From Anopheles merus (Eukaryota > Arthropoda > Insecta > Diptera > Culicidae), in contig NW_024427620.1 in assembly GCF_017562075.2 (NCBI RefSeq), forward strand, positions 1 through 64,000: a DNA stretch of 64,000 nt, written 5' to 3'. The notes under the pieces are model-generated. The model had not been told where the DNA came from. It made no database searches and saw nothing but the letters and a program-made list of their open reading frames with translations. Of the stretch, positions 1 through 9,960 are shown in pieces (position 1 is the first letter of the stretch; each line of letters begins with the position of its first letter). The translations under genes and the position numbers were made by a program.

Positions 1-130
1 CGTGTGTGTGTGTGTTATGTGTTGTGCGAGTTTGCGGCGCGCGTATTTGTGTGTGAGTTTGCGCGCGCGTGTTTGTGTGTGAGTTTGCGCGCGCGTGTTG
101 GGTGTTTGTGTGCGTGCGTTTGGAAACCTC
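1..130. repeat. GT/GC-rich simple repeat
   Basis: Purine-pyrimidine alternating tract, mostly TG and CG dinucleotides, with a repeated GTGTGAGTTTGCGCGCGCG unit. Equivalent tracts occupy the same internal place in the other foldback copies (24960-25125, 32690-32960, 34490-34715), so this is an internal part of that repeat family. The open frames across it are low-complexity artefacts. Confidence 0.9.
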
Positions 131-627
131 AAAACTATTTGATTCTGATGGTACATTTTTCATCCGCTGCGGCTACAAAATCCATGCATTTTCGATCTCG
201 CTACCTGAGAGGACAACACAACCATTGGCATGGCATCTTTGCGATCGGCTCTGCTGTTGGGGGTATTAAAAAGACACACGATCTAAGCAGACGTGCGTGT
301 GATATTTTGCCATTTATTTCTAATCAGCTAGCGGACGCAAACGGAAACAAAACTTGAATTGAATTCATACAAAAGAGGATTCTGGATTTGTTTATTACGG
401 TGCGCATTATGGTGCTGCACCAGTCCGTCCAGAATCGAGCGTCTGTTGGCTTGTCGGTATCGTGACGCCGATTGACCAGCAATGCCTTGGAATGAGTTGG
501 ATCGGTAGGTTCATGTTTTGGTCGAGTGCATTCCGTGCATTGTCGCGTCACAGCGGTAGCCCGGCAGCAACAAAGTCAAGACAAACTCTTCCCCAGGTGT
601 GAACTGCTATGCTAAGTTCTTCTTATT

Positions 628-632
628 ATTAT
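628..632. repeat. 5-bp target-site duplication, left
   Basis: ATTAT directly before the left LTR; the same five bases (8477-8481) follow the right LTR. Five bases is usual for Ty3/gypsy integrases. The site lies in a TTA microsatellite, so the match alone would be weak, but the empty site in the copy near 32150 supports it. Confidence 0.75.
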
Positions 633-1066
633 TGTCGTAACCGCAGCCCTTGTCATCATTGATGTTATACATTTTAACACTTTTTTTTTTTACTGCTGGG
701 ACACTCTTTTTATTGCGACTTGTCTTTTCTACGTCTGTCCAAAAACTGCTCGCCTTTTCGCGTTTCGTTTCCATCCTGCCGCTCTCACATGCGATCTCAC
801 CGAGTTGCTCCTCTCTTGAAAAACGCGTTTCTATGTTGAACTCTTCTCACCGTGGAGCATCTCACCGGCAGTCTCTCACGTTCACTTGTCGGCAAGCCGC
901 GAGTCTCTCACTTGTCGATACGCTTCTCGTTCTATCGCTATTTCTCTCTTTTCCTTTCCCTCTCGCGATCAATTCTAAGCTTCACTTTAATGGTAACAAT
1001 CATTTTATTTTAAATTTAATTTCTAAATTATTATTATTGTTATTATTATTACTATTATTCTCTACA
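633..1066 (-). repeat. Gypsy 3' LTR
   Basis: 434 bp, matching 8040-8476 with small substitutions and indels. On the + strand it begins TGTCG and ends TACA, so it has the TG...CA ends of an LTR. It carries a T-rich run and a TTA-rich tail. The open frame across it has no coding homology. Confidence 0.93.
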
Positions 1067-1083
1067 TTCGCCTCCTCTCCTAC
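1067..1083 (-). other. Polypurine tract of the gypsy element
   Basis: On the minus strand this is an almost pure purine run (GAGTAGGAGAGGAGGCG) directly next to the 3' LTR, where plus-strand DNA synthesis is primed in LTR elements. Confidence 0.8.
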
Positions 1084-1084
1084 T

Positions 1085-2038
1085 CTAGCTATAAATTCGA
1101 TATAAAAACATATCCTTTAGTTTTTCAGGCTTTCTCACTGCTCTTTGTGATCGCTTAATTGGACTTCTCCTTGACCTATCTTCCGAAGGATGTTCTGACT
1201 CCTTTTCGGAATCCTTCTGAGTCGACAATGATGTGCTATTAGGTCCTATTTCTTCTATTAACTGCGTTCTTTGCGACGCTTTTTTACAATCCCCCACGTT
1301 GCGGGTATATTGAACTCCTCGATCGTTCTGAACAACAACCTTTGATCCTTCTCTAACTAACACTGTGTATGAGTCAGAGGAAAATGTACTATCTGTCTTG
1401 TTTTTCTTAGGAAATGAGAGTAGGACCTTGTCTCCTACAGTTATATCCGAATCCTTCGCTCCTCGACGAGTATCTGCGTAAGTTTTGCTTACTAATTTGG
1501 AAAGATTATCCTGCTCGCGTACGTTAGATCTATCTATCTCTTTTGTTACCTTTGATTCCCACAGACTTGGGAAGAAACCTCTATACCGCCATCCTACCAA
1601 TAATTCGAACGGAGTTACTCCCAGTCTGGAATGTGGTTTCATGTTATTATGTACATGAACGTAAGCACTAAGGGCGTCTTTCCAATTATTTCCATCTTGC
1701 TTGGCTCCAGCTAAAGCTTTGATAATACCTTGATTCTGTCTTTCGACAGCCCCATTTGACTGAGGGTTTAAGAGTATTGACTTATTAATTTTTACGCCTT
1801 TTTCCTCCCAGTACGTAATAAACTCATTGCTCTGGAAAGGAGGGCCATTGTCACTCTGAATGGTTAGTGGCAATCCCCAGGTAAAGAAAATTCTACTTAG
1901 TGCTAAAATAGTAGTTTTTGCGTCTGTACTATGCATTTCGATAACGGCTAAATATCTAGAATAGGTATCGACCACAACCAAAAAACTCCCCACCCGCAAC
2001 CTGGTATGGATAGAAAATCTATTTGTAGCACTTGCCAT
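1085..2038 (-). pseudogene. Gypsy pol fragment: integrase core and C-terminus
   Basis: 317-codon open frame. It shows the integrase core: an Asp in VVDTYSRYL, the second Asp in QSDNGPPF about 55 residues later, and the Glu in GAVERQNQ, giving a complete DDE triad. A basic, Ser/Pro-rich C-terminal tail follows the GWRYRGFFPSLW region. It overlaps the upstream pol frame (1948-3630) by 91 bases in another frame, so a small indel near 1975-2040 separates the zinc-binding part and first core strand from the rest. It would direct integration of element cDNA in an intact copy; here it is disconnected. Confidence 0.88.
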
Positions 2039-3630
2039 GGTCCATCCGGCAAAGTGCGATTAGTCAAGGGCACTGGTGGATTTTTTCTTGCATTAACTAA
2101 ACACGTGTTGCAATTTTTCACAAACACCTCAACGTCTTTGCTCATGTTTGGCCACCAAAAATATTCCCTCATTATACGCTTCATTGCAGAAACACCTATG
2201 TGTCCTTGATGAGCGGTCAACATAATCTGTGATCTCAGTTTAGTTGGGGTAATAATTTTATCGTCCTTGAAAACTATTGACCCTAACGAACGAATTGATC
2301 TGCGTTCTGCTTCATATCTACGTAGGTTATCTGGCCAGCGACCCGATTTACTAGCTGTTCTCACCGCTACGAGCTCTGGGTCATTTTCCGACTCTTGTTC
2401 GATGTCCTTCCACGTGATACTCACAATTCCCCCGCCAAGTGTGTATAGTAGATGTTTATCATCATCTTGATCAAAAGGTTCTGCTTCTTGTGTTTGAGCA
2501 ATCAACCTCGATAGAGCATCTGCAACATTTAAATGACCTGGGATCCGCTTTACAGTAAAGTCATAGGTTTGTAGTCTTAGAGCCCAAGCCTCAGCCCGTG
2601 TAACTGCCCGTTTACTTTGTCTATAGCTCTCACCAAAAATGAACTCATTAGCTTCGGAATCTGTGCGGATGGCGAATGATTTACCTCTCAAATAGAAAGT
2701 AAACCTTTCTACTCCCCACACGATCGCTAGCGCTTCTCGCTGTGTCTGTGGGTATCTCTGTTCTGTACTAGTTAATGCTTTTGAAGCACATGCTATTATC
2801 CGTGGCTTACATTCCACATCGAACTGTACCAATACTGCACCAAGGCCCACGGGAGACGCGTCAACGTACAATTCAGTATCATCCTTGGAACTAAAATAAC
2901 CTAACGTAGCTATAGATTTTAAAGCTTCGTTTTTTAGAAAGTTAAACTCAGATTCTTCCGCGGCGGACCAATAAAAAACTTCAGATTTAGCTACTTCTCT
3001 CAAATACTTAGTTTTATCCGCGCGCATGTAAATAAACCGTTCCGAGAAATTCATAAACCCCAAAAAACTTTTTACTTCGCTTATGGTTTCTGGACGACGG
3101 AAGTTCTGGACTGCTTTTAATTTTTCGTTTTCAACGCATAATCCCTCATCTGATATAAGATAACCAACGAATTTAACTTTGTTCTTACCAAGCACGCATT
3201 TGTTAGTATTAATGCGCACGTTATGAGCTTTAAGTTGATGAAGAACCGCTTTAAGATTTCTATCGTGTTCCTCTTTTGTATGCCCGTGTACTAAAATGTC
3301 GTCTAAGTAACATTTTTGGCCATGACACCCGGATAATATTTTAGTTTGTAATATCTCTTGAAATATGTCTGGAGCATTGCAAAGACCAAATGGTAGTCGT
3401 TTAAAACGATACGTAGCGTTTCCTCCGAAAAAATTAGTTAGGTGCCGAGATTGTTCCGCTATTTCTATATGAAAAAATGCACTAGTAAGGTCGATAGTGG
3501 AGAACCATTTGGCGCCGTGAAGGTCGGAGAGAATCTCCTCCAAAGTTGGCATCCTGAATGGTGTGCGAATAATGCATTTGTTGGGCCCTCTTAGGTCTAC
3601 TACTAAGCGAATATCTTTCCTTTTCAACAA
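1948..3630 (-). pseudogene. Gypsy pol fragment: RT, RNase H and integrase zinc finger
   Basis: 560-codon open frame. Reverse transcriptase motifs run from LVVDLRGPN through LPFGLCNAP to the catalytic YLDDILVHG box. RNase H follows with LYVDASPVGLGAVL, an EQRYPQTQREALAIVWG helix, RTDSEA and NVADALSR. The integrase HHCC zinc finger is visible as AHQGHIGVSAMKRI then CNTC. The frame begins after a small disruption near 3625-3640 where RT motif 1 is cut off from protease, and it ends prematurely inside the integrase core. Domain order and length are normal for gypsy pol, so this is a recently broken copy and not an old relic. Confidence 0.9.
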
Positions 3631-4442
3631 AATGATCTATCCATTGAGTCTGTGACAACCTCTATAATTCCAGTTGCTAAAAGGTTTTGCAGTCTACGTT
3701 GGGTCTCCTCGCGAAATGGTAAAGGGATATTAGTAAATATACGACGTGATGGTGGTTTGGTGATGTCGTAAGATAAGACAACCGGAGGGATATTAAATTT
3801 GGGGAATTCGTCTTCCACTGTTACTGCGAGCATTTCTCCTGGAAATTTATCGGGGTAATATTTGCCAGAACTTGCACAGTTAATTGTCACGTCGAGCCCT
3901 ATTTGCAAAACACTGTATCTCAGAGATGTTTCTCTACCCAACAGTGGTTTAGCGCCTCTAATAACATAAAATTTTTCAAAAAGACATGGTCTTTCTTCTG
4001 AAATGTACAATTCTGCTACAAAAGTGCCTACGACTTTGATCTCGCCCGGACTGGCGTACGCACGGAGTGGTTTATCTGTATCATTTGAAACGCAATATAG
4101 TTGCTCTCTGGATTGTTCATTGTTACGCAACTTATCAAAAGTGTCTTCGTCCACAGTATTGACGTCCGCTCCGGAGTCTATCAAAAATAACACGGAAATG
4201 TTATTTGCAATGCGTCCTAAGATACATCCTCTTTGGATATCCAAGTCATGCAACTCGTTTATTTCAATCGAGACCCGTTCGTTAATCTGAAAAATATAAT
4301 AGTCATTAATGTTAATGTTTTTACTTTTTTTTTTTTTTAGTTCACTCCTATTTATTCCTTCAGATAAAATATGGTTTATCAAATTCACAACATGGGCAGA
4401 TAAAAATTCAATCGGGTAAGCTGAATTATGAGGAATAGTCAC
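3624..4442 (-). pseudogene. Gypsy pol N-terminal part: aspartic protease and RT start
   Basis: 272-codon open frame with the retroviral-type protease motif LFLIDSGADVNTV (around residue 89) and a second conserved block around LGRETSLRY. The RT fingers region begins near its end (FREETQRRLQNLLATGIIEVV). The first 50 or so residues, containing a poly-Lys run, lie inside the candidate gag-pol intron and are probably never translated. The frame starts on GTG, not ATG, so independent initiation is unlikely. The frame terminates at 3624 because of a small deletion or indel before the next RT motif. Confidence 0.87.
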
Positions 4443-4446
4443 TTAC
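4287..4446 (-). other. Candidate intron joining gag to pol
   Basis: On the minus strand, position 4446 begins a perfect donor GTAAGT and 4289-4287 is an acceptor CAG preceded by ATTATATTTTT. The 160-nt segment is AT-rich and carries TTAAC and TTAAT branch-like sites. Removing it keeps the reading frame from the last Gag codons directly into the protease frame; leaving it in terminates Gag at 4426. This gives a simple choice between Gag and Gag-Pol by splicing. It is a reading of consensus signals; no transcript data were available. Confidence 0.65.
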
Positions 4447-5643
4447 GACGTTCGTGTCTTCTTTTTGCTCCTCATCTTTAGTCACTGTGGCGATTTTCTT
4501 TGTAATGACGGGTCTTTCATCGTCCCGACTGATCCGACGTTTCAGTGTGTTTGATGGTGTCGGTATTTGTCGGCAAGCACGTTCAATGTGACCCGTTTTC
4601 TTACAGTTTCGGCAGATCTTATTTGCTGCATGACACTTAGATGGTACATGAAATATACTGGAGCATCTCCAGCAGGGTACGAACTTATTTTCGTATCTTG
4701 AATTATTTCGTCCGTATTTATTGCTGGGATTCCCAAAATTCCTCCAGCTGGATTGTCCTTGGTAATCGAAGTTCCTTCCCCGCGGTTCCGTTCCGGATCC
4801 AGCAGCGGAATTCGATTCGACTCCGCTTCGTGCAACCGCCGCTATTCTGAAGTCCGATGCTGGCTGATGTGTCCTCTTGAAAATTTCCTCGTTTGTCTTA
4901 TCCACTTCGTATCCTCGAATTTTGTCCACCAGAGCTGCTAGGGTACCTCCTTTGCGTAGAACCTTTCTACCTGCCTCTCGCACTTTGGCGTTGAGCGCAT
5001 GTAGTTGTATAACTTCTGTCACGCCTTCCATTAGTTTTTCTTCCTCAAAATCGCACAATTTAGCTGTGGCTATCACTCGCTTAAGATATTTTAAGTCCGA
5101 CTCCTCCGCGTCCTGCGTCAATGCTCTTAACTTTTGCCGCTGCACCAAGCGATATTCTCGAGAACCGAAAAAGTCGTTCAGTCGCTTCATAGCGTTTGAA
5201 TATGGGGCGTTTGATGTCTCAGATAATGGCTGTTTTGGAGTCGAGTCTAGGACCTCTAGCAGCATAGGTCCTGCCTTTACTTTAAAAACATTATTTTTGG
5301 TATACTCATCAGTGATACCGGCGAGGTCCATAGATGCTTCTAACAAATCTTTCCAATCTTTGAAGGATTTGCGATCGATTTCTTCCGTATTAGTGATTGG
5401 TTTACACTCCGGAATATTTATAGAAACAGCCGAAAGTGTGTTCATGGAGGAAGAAAGGGTGGTGTTTTCACGATTTTGCATATCGATCGCCGTTGAATGA
5501 ATCGCCTCTTTGACAATGTCGGCTTTGAACTGCTTTATTTCTCGTAAATGTTTTGCTCTAGCTTTATTTTGGTACTTCAGCTTAGCCGCAAGTAAGAGGT
5601 TCCGCCTTTTCTCCGCCTTAAGAGCATTGCGTAATATGCTCAC
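4426..5643 (-). CDS. Gypsy Gag polyprotein
   Basis: 405-codon open frame. It has a basic N-terminal helix region, a capsid-like middle (FKDWKDLLEASMDLAGIT through a FFGSREYRLVQRQKL block), a Gly/Arg/Asn-rich linker, then two CCHC zinc knuckles, CWRCSSIFHVPSKC and CRNCKKTGHIERAC, near residues 320-355 for RNA packaging. The frame as given starts on GTG. The first in-frame ATG is at about residue 55 (5481), so the true start may be supplied by an upstream leader exon; a TTTCAG acceptor lies at 5657-5662. Gag is open throughout, in contrast to pol. Confidence 0.85.
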   Translation of the reverse strand: MSILRNALKAEKRRNLLLAAKLKYQNKARAKHLREIKQFKADIVKEAIHSTAIDMQNRENTTLSSSMNTLSAVSINIPECKPITNTEEIDRKSFKDWKDLLEASMDLAGITDEYTKNNVFKVKAGPMLLEVLDSTPKQPLSETSNAPYSNAMKRLNDFFGSREYRLVQRQKLRALTQDAEESDLKYLKRVIATAKLCDFEEEKLMEGVTEVIQLHALNAKVREAGRKVLRKGGTLAALVDKIRGYEVDKTNEEIFKRTHQPASDFRIAAVARSGVESNSAAGSGTEPRGRNFDYQGQSSWRNFGNPSNKYGRNNSRYENKFVPCWRCSSIFHVPSKCHAANKICRNCKKTGHIERACRQIPTPSNTLKRRISRDDERPVITKKIATVTKDEEQKEDTNVVSDYSS

Positions 5644-5921
5644 TTTCTTTGATTTACTGAAATGGAAAATAAGTATAAGTTTTTCATTCTTTGGTGTCGG
5701 CCCTCCCAGAGGCTTCTACGTTATTGTTTGTATAAAACAAGTTGGCCTCATTCGGAGGCATGTGTTTTGTTTATTTCTTTGTTTTACTGTTTTATTATTT
5801 TAATTTATGTAAATGGCTTTATTGTTTTAGTTATTATTGTTAAATTTATAATGTTTTCAATTTATAATACGCGTGTAGCTTTTCGATAAAGCGTCCTTGT
5901 TATGGTACGTTATCACAGATA

Positions 5922-6350
5922 TAGCCCTCCCAGAGGCGTCATTGTATAACTCTTCTGAGTGCATGTAGCCCTCCCAGAGGCGTCCATGTCTAACTTTGTT
6001 ATCACAAATGTAGCCCTCCCAGAGAGCGTCAGTGTAAACTCTTCTAGTGATGTAGTAGCCCTCCCAGAGGCGTCCATGTCTAACTTCTGAGTGCATGTAG
6101 CCCTCCCAGAGGCGTCACACCATGCTAACTATTGTTCTGCACAATGTAGCCCTCCCAGAGGCGTCATTGTATAACTCTTCTGAGTGCATGTAGCCCTCCC
6201 AGAGGCGCCATTGTCCTCCAACTAACTTTGTTATCACAAATGTAGCCCTCCCAGAGGCGTCATTGTATAACTCTTCTGAGTACATGTAGCCCTCCCAGAG
6301 GCGCCCATGTCTAACTGTGTTATCACAAATATAACCATTCCAGAGGCAAT
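5922..6350. repeat. 44-bp-period array of a GC-rich motif in the gypsy leader
   Basis: Nine strong copies of TAGCCCTCCCAGAGGCGTC start at 5922, 5966, 6011, 6056, 6098, 6147, 6191, 6243 and 6287, with a degenerate copy at 6331 and outliers at about 5697 and 6565. Two spacer types largely alternate, one like ATTGTATAACTCTTCTGAG and one like CATGTCTAACTTTGTTATC, so the higher-order unit is about 88 bp. Each motif contains short GCCTC / GAGGC arms able to form a small hairpin. The layout, short GC-rich cores on AT-rich DNA in a gypsy leader, resembles the clustered protein-binding sites of the Drosophila gypsy insulator; function here is inferred only. Confidence 0.9.
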
Positions 6351-6654
6351 ATTTATTTATTTATATAATCATCATTATTATATTTTATTATTATTATCAT
6401 CATTATTTAATTTTTTCTCTTTTTTTTATTTTTTTATTTTATGTTTAATGTTGTTAGTTATTTTCATAATTATTAACAATTTATTTATCATTTAATCTAA
6501 ATTTTTATAATTATCAGTATTATTATCATAATTATTATTATTTTGTTGTTACGTTATCACAAATTTAGCACTTCCAGAGGCGTTATTGCATAAAAGATTT
6601 TTTATTATTAGTATTTTTAACTTATTTATTATTTTACTATAGCCATCCTGAACT

Positions 6655-7645
6655 TTCCAAATTCTCCTCTGCTTCCTTCCTATTTAATTTCTTTGCAAAA
6701 TTGTCGCATGATCGTTTGATCCCAGGGTGTGATATATACGCACCGGCTTCAATAATGAAACGAGCACACATGCCGTTTCGTAACACAAAGCAAAGGATCC
6801 TTCTAGGAATCCAACTCGAGCGAATACTTTGTGTGTGTGTGTGTGGTGTGTGTGTTTTTTTTTTTAACAATACCCAAAATTCGATCCGTATCTTATCGGT
6901 GTGAATATACGCCACACAGGCATACGATCTATTATTTTCATACCACACACCTTGGGGTTCTACTTTTTGCTTTTATTTATGGTGTACACTTCGCCGAATT
7001 TTCAAGCCGCTTTCGAAAGAACACGCAAAATTTACTCAACTTACAAAATAACACCAAATAGGTTCTCTTGAAAATCACAAAGCGAACTCCATAAAAAAAT
7101 TGAAAAACAAGAGAAAACGCTTCACATGTGTCTTCATGGTTTAAGAACAATCCTTCCCGTTCCTCCACTTTAATAATTCTTCCTAGGCTCATCTCTTTGT
7201 TCAAATTTCGCATGATCGTATGAACCGAGGGGAGTATCTGTTCCCAAACGCAATTCTATAGAGAAACGAGCGCACGTGCTGTTTCGTAACACAAAGCACA
7301 CGATCCTTATAGGAACCCAACTCGAGCGAATGCTTTGTTTTCTGAACAATACCCAAAATTTGAACAATAACGTCTCGGTGCGAATATTCGCCACACAGGC
7401 GAACGACCTGTTCTTTTCACGCCTCGCATGCTGGTTTCTTCTTCTTGTTTTTATATAGGGTGCACACCAGCCGAATTTTCAAGCCGCTCTCGAAAGAACG
7501 CGCCAAATATACACAATTTAAAATAAAATTAACACCAATTATGTTTTCTTGAAAGTCACAAAGCGTACTCCATAAAAACATTGAGAAAAAAAAAACACAA
7601 AAAAACGCTTTTCATGGTTGAAGAATTATCCTTCTCCACTCCACT
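6655..7645. repeat. Diverged tandem duplication, period about 503 bp
   Basis: The block around 6709-7130 is repeated at about 7212-7620. Landmarks shared at the same offset include CGCATGATCGT, TTTCGTAACACAAAGCA, CCAACTCGAGCGAATRCTTTG and the CATAAAAAMATTGA stretch. Both lie in the gypsy leader. The open frames across them are not conserved between the two units. Confidence 0.85.
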
Positions 7646-8020
7646 TTTTTTAATTCTTGCTTGCCTCATCTTTTGTTCGTAAAATTCCTTTTTTTTCAGC
7701 CGTAAATGTTTAAGACACATTTTCTATCTTTTCATGCTCCCAAAAGGAGCGCGTGGTTAAAATCACAAAAGTAAAAAAATAAAATAATAACTTTTTAATT
7801 CAAGTTCAACACAAAACGCAGATGAGAAAAATATTTTTTCACTGATGCAGCTCACTGCACACACGCACCAGTCACTAAGATAAAGTAATGCGTTCCGTTA
7901 TCTTGCATTTCGACTAAATAACAACCACAATAACACATAACTATCTCCATTTAATCCGCGCAACAGATTAATTTGCACAATCCCGTAATTTTTAACAAAA
8001 CTTGCCATACTTACAATTTG

Positions 8021-8038
8021 GGAGCGTGGTTTGCGCCA
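8021..8038 (-). other. Primer binding site of the gypsy element
   Basis: One base inside the 5' LTR the minus strand reads TGGCGCAAACCACGCTCC. A TGG start one or two bases from the LTR is the expected form, complementary to a tRNA CCA end. I cannot name the tRNA. Confidence 0.75.
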
Positions 8039-8039
8039 T

Positions 8040-8476
8040 TGTCGTAACCGCAGCCCTTGTCATCATTGATGTTATACATTTTAACACTTTTTTTTTTTAC
8101 TGCTGGGACACTCTTTTTATTGCGACTTGTCTTTTCTACGTCTGTCTAAAAAAACTGCTCGCCTTTTCGCGTTTCGTTTCCATCCTGCCGCTCTCACATG
8201 CGATCTCACCGAGTTGCTCCTCTCTTGAAAACGCGTTTCTATGTTGAACTCTTCTCACCGTGTAGCCTCTCACCGTGCAGTCTCTCACGTTCACTTGTCG
8301 GCAAGCCGCGAGTCTCTCACTTGTCGATACGCTTCTCGTGTCTATCGCTATTTCTCTCTTTTCCTTTCCCTCTCGCGATCAATTCTAAGCTTCACTTTAA
8401 TGGTAACAATCATTTTATTTTAAATTTAATTTCTAAATTATTATTATTGTTATTATTATTACTATTATTCTCTACA
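8040..8476 (-). repeat. Gypsy 5' LTR
   Basis: 437 bp, the partner of 633-1066. It would carry the element's promoter, reading toward lower coordinates. It differs from the 3' LTR at a handful of positions, which suggests a moderately recent insertion. Confidence 0.93.
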
Positions 8477-9960
8477 ATTATTATTATTATTGTTGGGGTA
8501 ATAGCCTATGCGATCATGCCGGCCATTTCAGGACTTGAATACCACGTAGCCGGATATTAAGCCTTTGGCGGACGGGGTTCATACGCGGTTAGAACCCATG
8601 ACGGGCATGTAAGATGTGGCGGAATGATGGCGTTGCCGCGGGACCGCTCCTATCCAGCGGGCAACTTGCATACTGCCACACTGTCTCCTGCTCGATGCAT
8701 ACGCTGCAGGCAGGGGGAAGGATGCACCTCCACGATAGAAAAAAACACCGTCATGAACCAGCGGTGGATCTAACGGTAGGCGGACTAGGCGGTCGCCGAA
8801 GATTTCTAGTCTGTAGTATGTCGTATGTCTACAAGTGGACAGAGTATTAGCGACAAGGGCCCCCGGAAAGATGGTCGTTGGTCCCCGTGGCTAGAGAAGT
8901 ATAATGTTCAATCCATCCATCCCCCCTCCATCCGCCTGCAATTTAAGTATAATGTTCAATTTATCTCCCAACAGCTGTGTGCTGCAGTACCCCCTCCTCC
9001 CGGTCATCAGTTACCATGGGCCTCAATCGTTGTTTCCTTGCATGCACAACAACACTTTCTTGCCTTATGGAATAACACATCCGGAAGAGCATACATTCGG
9101 CGACAGTTTTGCATACACACGCACACTCACAACCATGCGCAGGAGCTTAGCATATCTATGTAATCGGGTAACAGTTTTTGCAACAGGCGAAAGCAAATCT
9201 TAGTGTTATGCTTAATGCTTAGCACGTTCAGTTCGATGGCAGGCCCCAGGGACTGCCAGTGAACTTTCGCCAGTATGCCGATTTCACAATCAGCTTGCGT
9301 TCTAGATGCCGGCGGAACGGTAAGCTCATTAAAATCAGCGCCGGACTGAACGTGTTAATGCGGATTAGGATTCTGCGCGTTGCATAGCAAACCCTCTTGC
9401 GTAAACTAGCGATTCCTTAGTCATTTTTATATTGCAGCGTTTGAACTCATTGCGCTTTTTTGGTTTTGATTTGTGAAAATTAAAATTCATCGTCGCTATG
9501 TTTGTTAACGGCATTTTTAGGCGCCACAACAGCTCGCGAGCATTGACCACACGCGAGAAAGAGATGGCGCTATGGAGGGAAAAGCACGGACGACGGCTGA
9601 CAGCGATTGGCCGTCTGATGCACCAACACATCCAAACCTACGGCAGCGCGTTCAGGCGAGGGGTACGAGGCGGAGCCAGGGACGGGTAGCTCGACGAGCT
9701 GCTTGACAAATTTGCCGTTGGAGGGACAAAGATGGCACTATAAAATTCTCCGAACGGCATGATTTCTTCCGTCGCTTTGCGCAGCGGGGCATGATTTCTT
9801 CCGTCGCTTTGCGCAGCGGGTTCCAGCGCTGGAAACTGCTCGAATTTGCGCAGCGGGGTAGCTCGACGAGCTGCTTGACAAATTTGCCGTTGGAGAGAAA
9901 AGGAAGGCATGATAAAATTCTCAGAACGCCATAACGCCTTCCGTCGCTTTGCGCAGCGGG
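8477..9960 (+). mobile_element. Foldback-family repeat, copy A, right piece
   Basis: Continuation of the repeat interrupted by the gypsy element, after the ATTAT duplication. It matches 30837-32170 in inverted orientation, including the terminal CGTCGCTTTGCGCAGCGGG. That terminal motif is present three times here (ending near 9787, 9820 and 9960), so the end has been internally duplicated. The frames that look open across it recur in every copy but start at arbitrary codons and show no domain; I do not call a gene. Confidence 0.85.

Larger units (their letters stand above)
1..632 (+). mobile_element. Foldback-family repeat, copy A, left piece
   Basis: After the simple repeat this stretch matches, in inverted orientation, about 32190-32760 and, in direct orientation, about 34700-35120. 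It contains no gene. It stops at a TTA microsatellite where the gypsy element is inserted, and the same repeat continues at 8477. The intact reverse copy around 32100-32200 shows the uninterrupted order of the two flanks, so the split is an insertion and not a rearrangement. Confidence 0.85.
5644..8039 (-). other. 2.4-kb non-coding leader of the gypsy element
   Basis: The interval between the 5' LTR and gag is unusually long. It contains no supported coding sequence. Reading from the LTR it holds a primer binding site, a diverged tandem duplication of about 0.5 kb, an AT-rich stretch (6340-6620), and a 44-bp-period motif array (5922-6350). Confidence 0.8.
633..8476 (-). mobile_element. Ty3/gypsy LTR retrotransposon, complete but defective
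   Basis: A 7.84-kb element reading right to left: 5' LTR (8040-8476), primer binding site, 2.4-kb leader with tandem repeats, gag, protease, reverse transcriptase, RNase H, integrase, polypurine tract, 3' LTR (633-1066). The two LTRs differ at roughly 2% of positions. Pol is broken by at least two frame disruptions (about 3625-3640 and 1975-2040). No envelope ORF is present. The single-ORF Gag with two CCHC knuckles and the pol order PR-RT-RH-IN place it in Metaviridae; a Mag-like lineage is my best guess. It sits in an intron of the calcium-channel gene, antisense to it. Confidence 0.93.

Noticed and set aside
650..1105. 151-codon ORF
   Set aside because: It lies within the gypsy LTR, has no homology, and is disrupted in the other LTR.
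5922..6350. Regularly spaced repeats resembling a CRISPR array
   Set aside because: The spacers are two largely alternating sequences, not unique ones; the setting is a eukaryotic retrotransposon leader with no cas genes.
9365..9689. Conserved small ORFs recurring in foldback copies (also near 22497, 30992)
   Set aside because: They recur because the DNA is repeated. Both strands are open, starts are not conserved, and no domain is recognisable.
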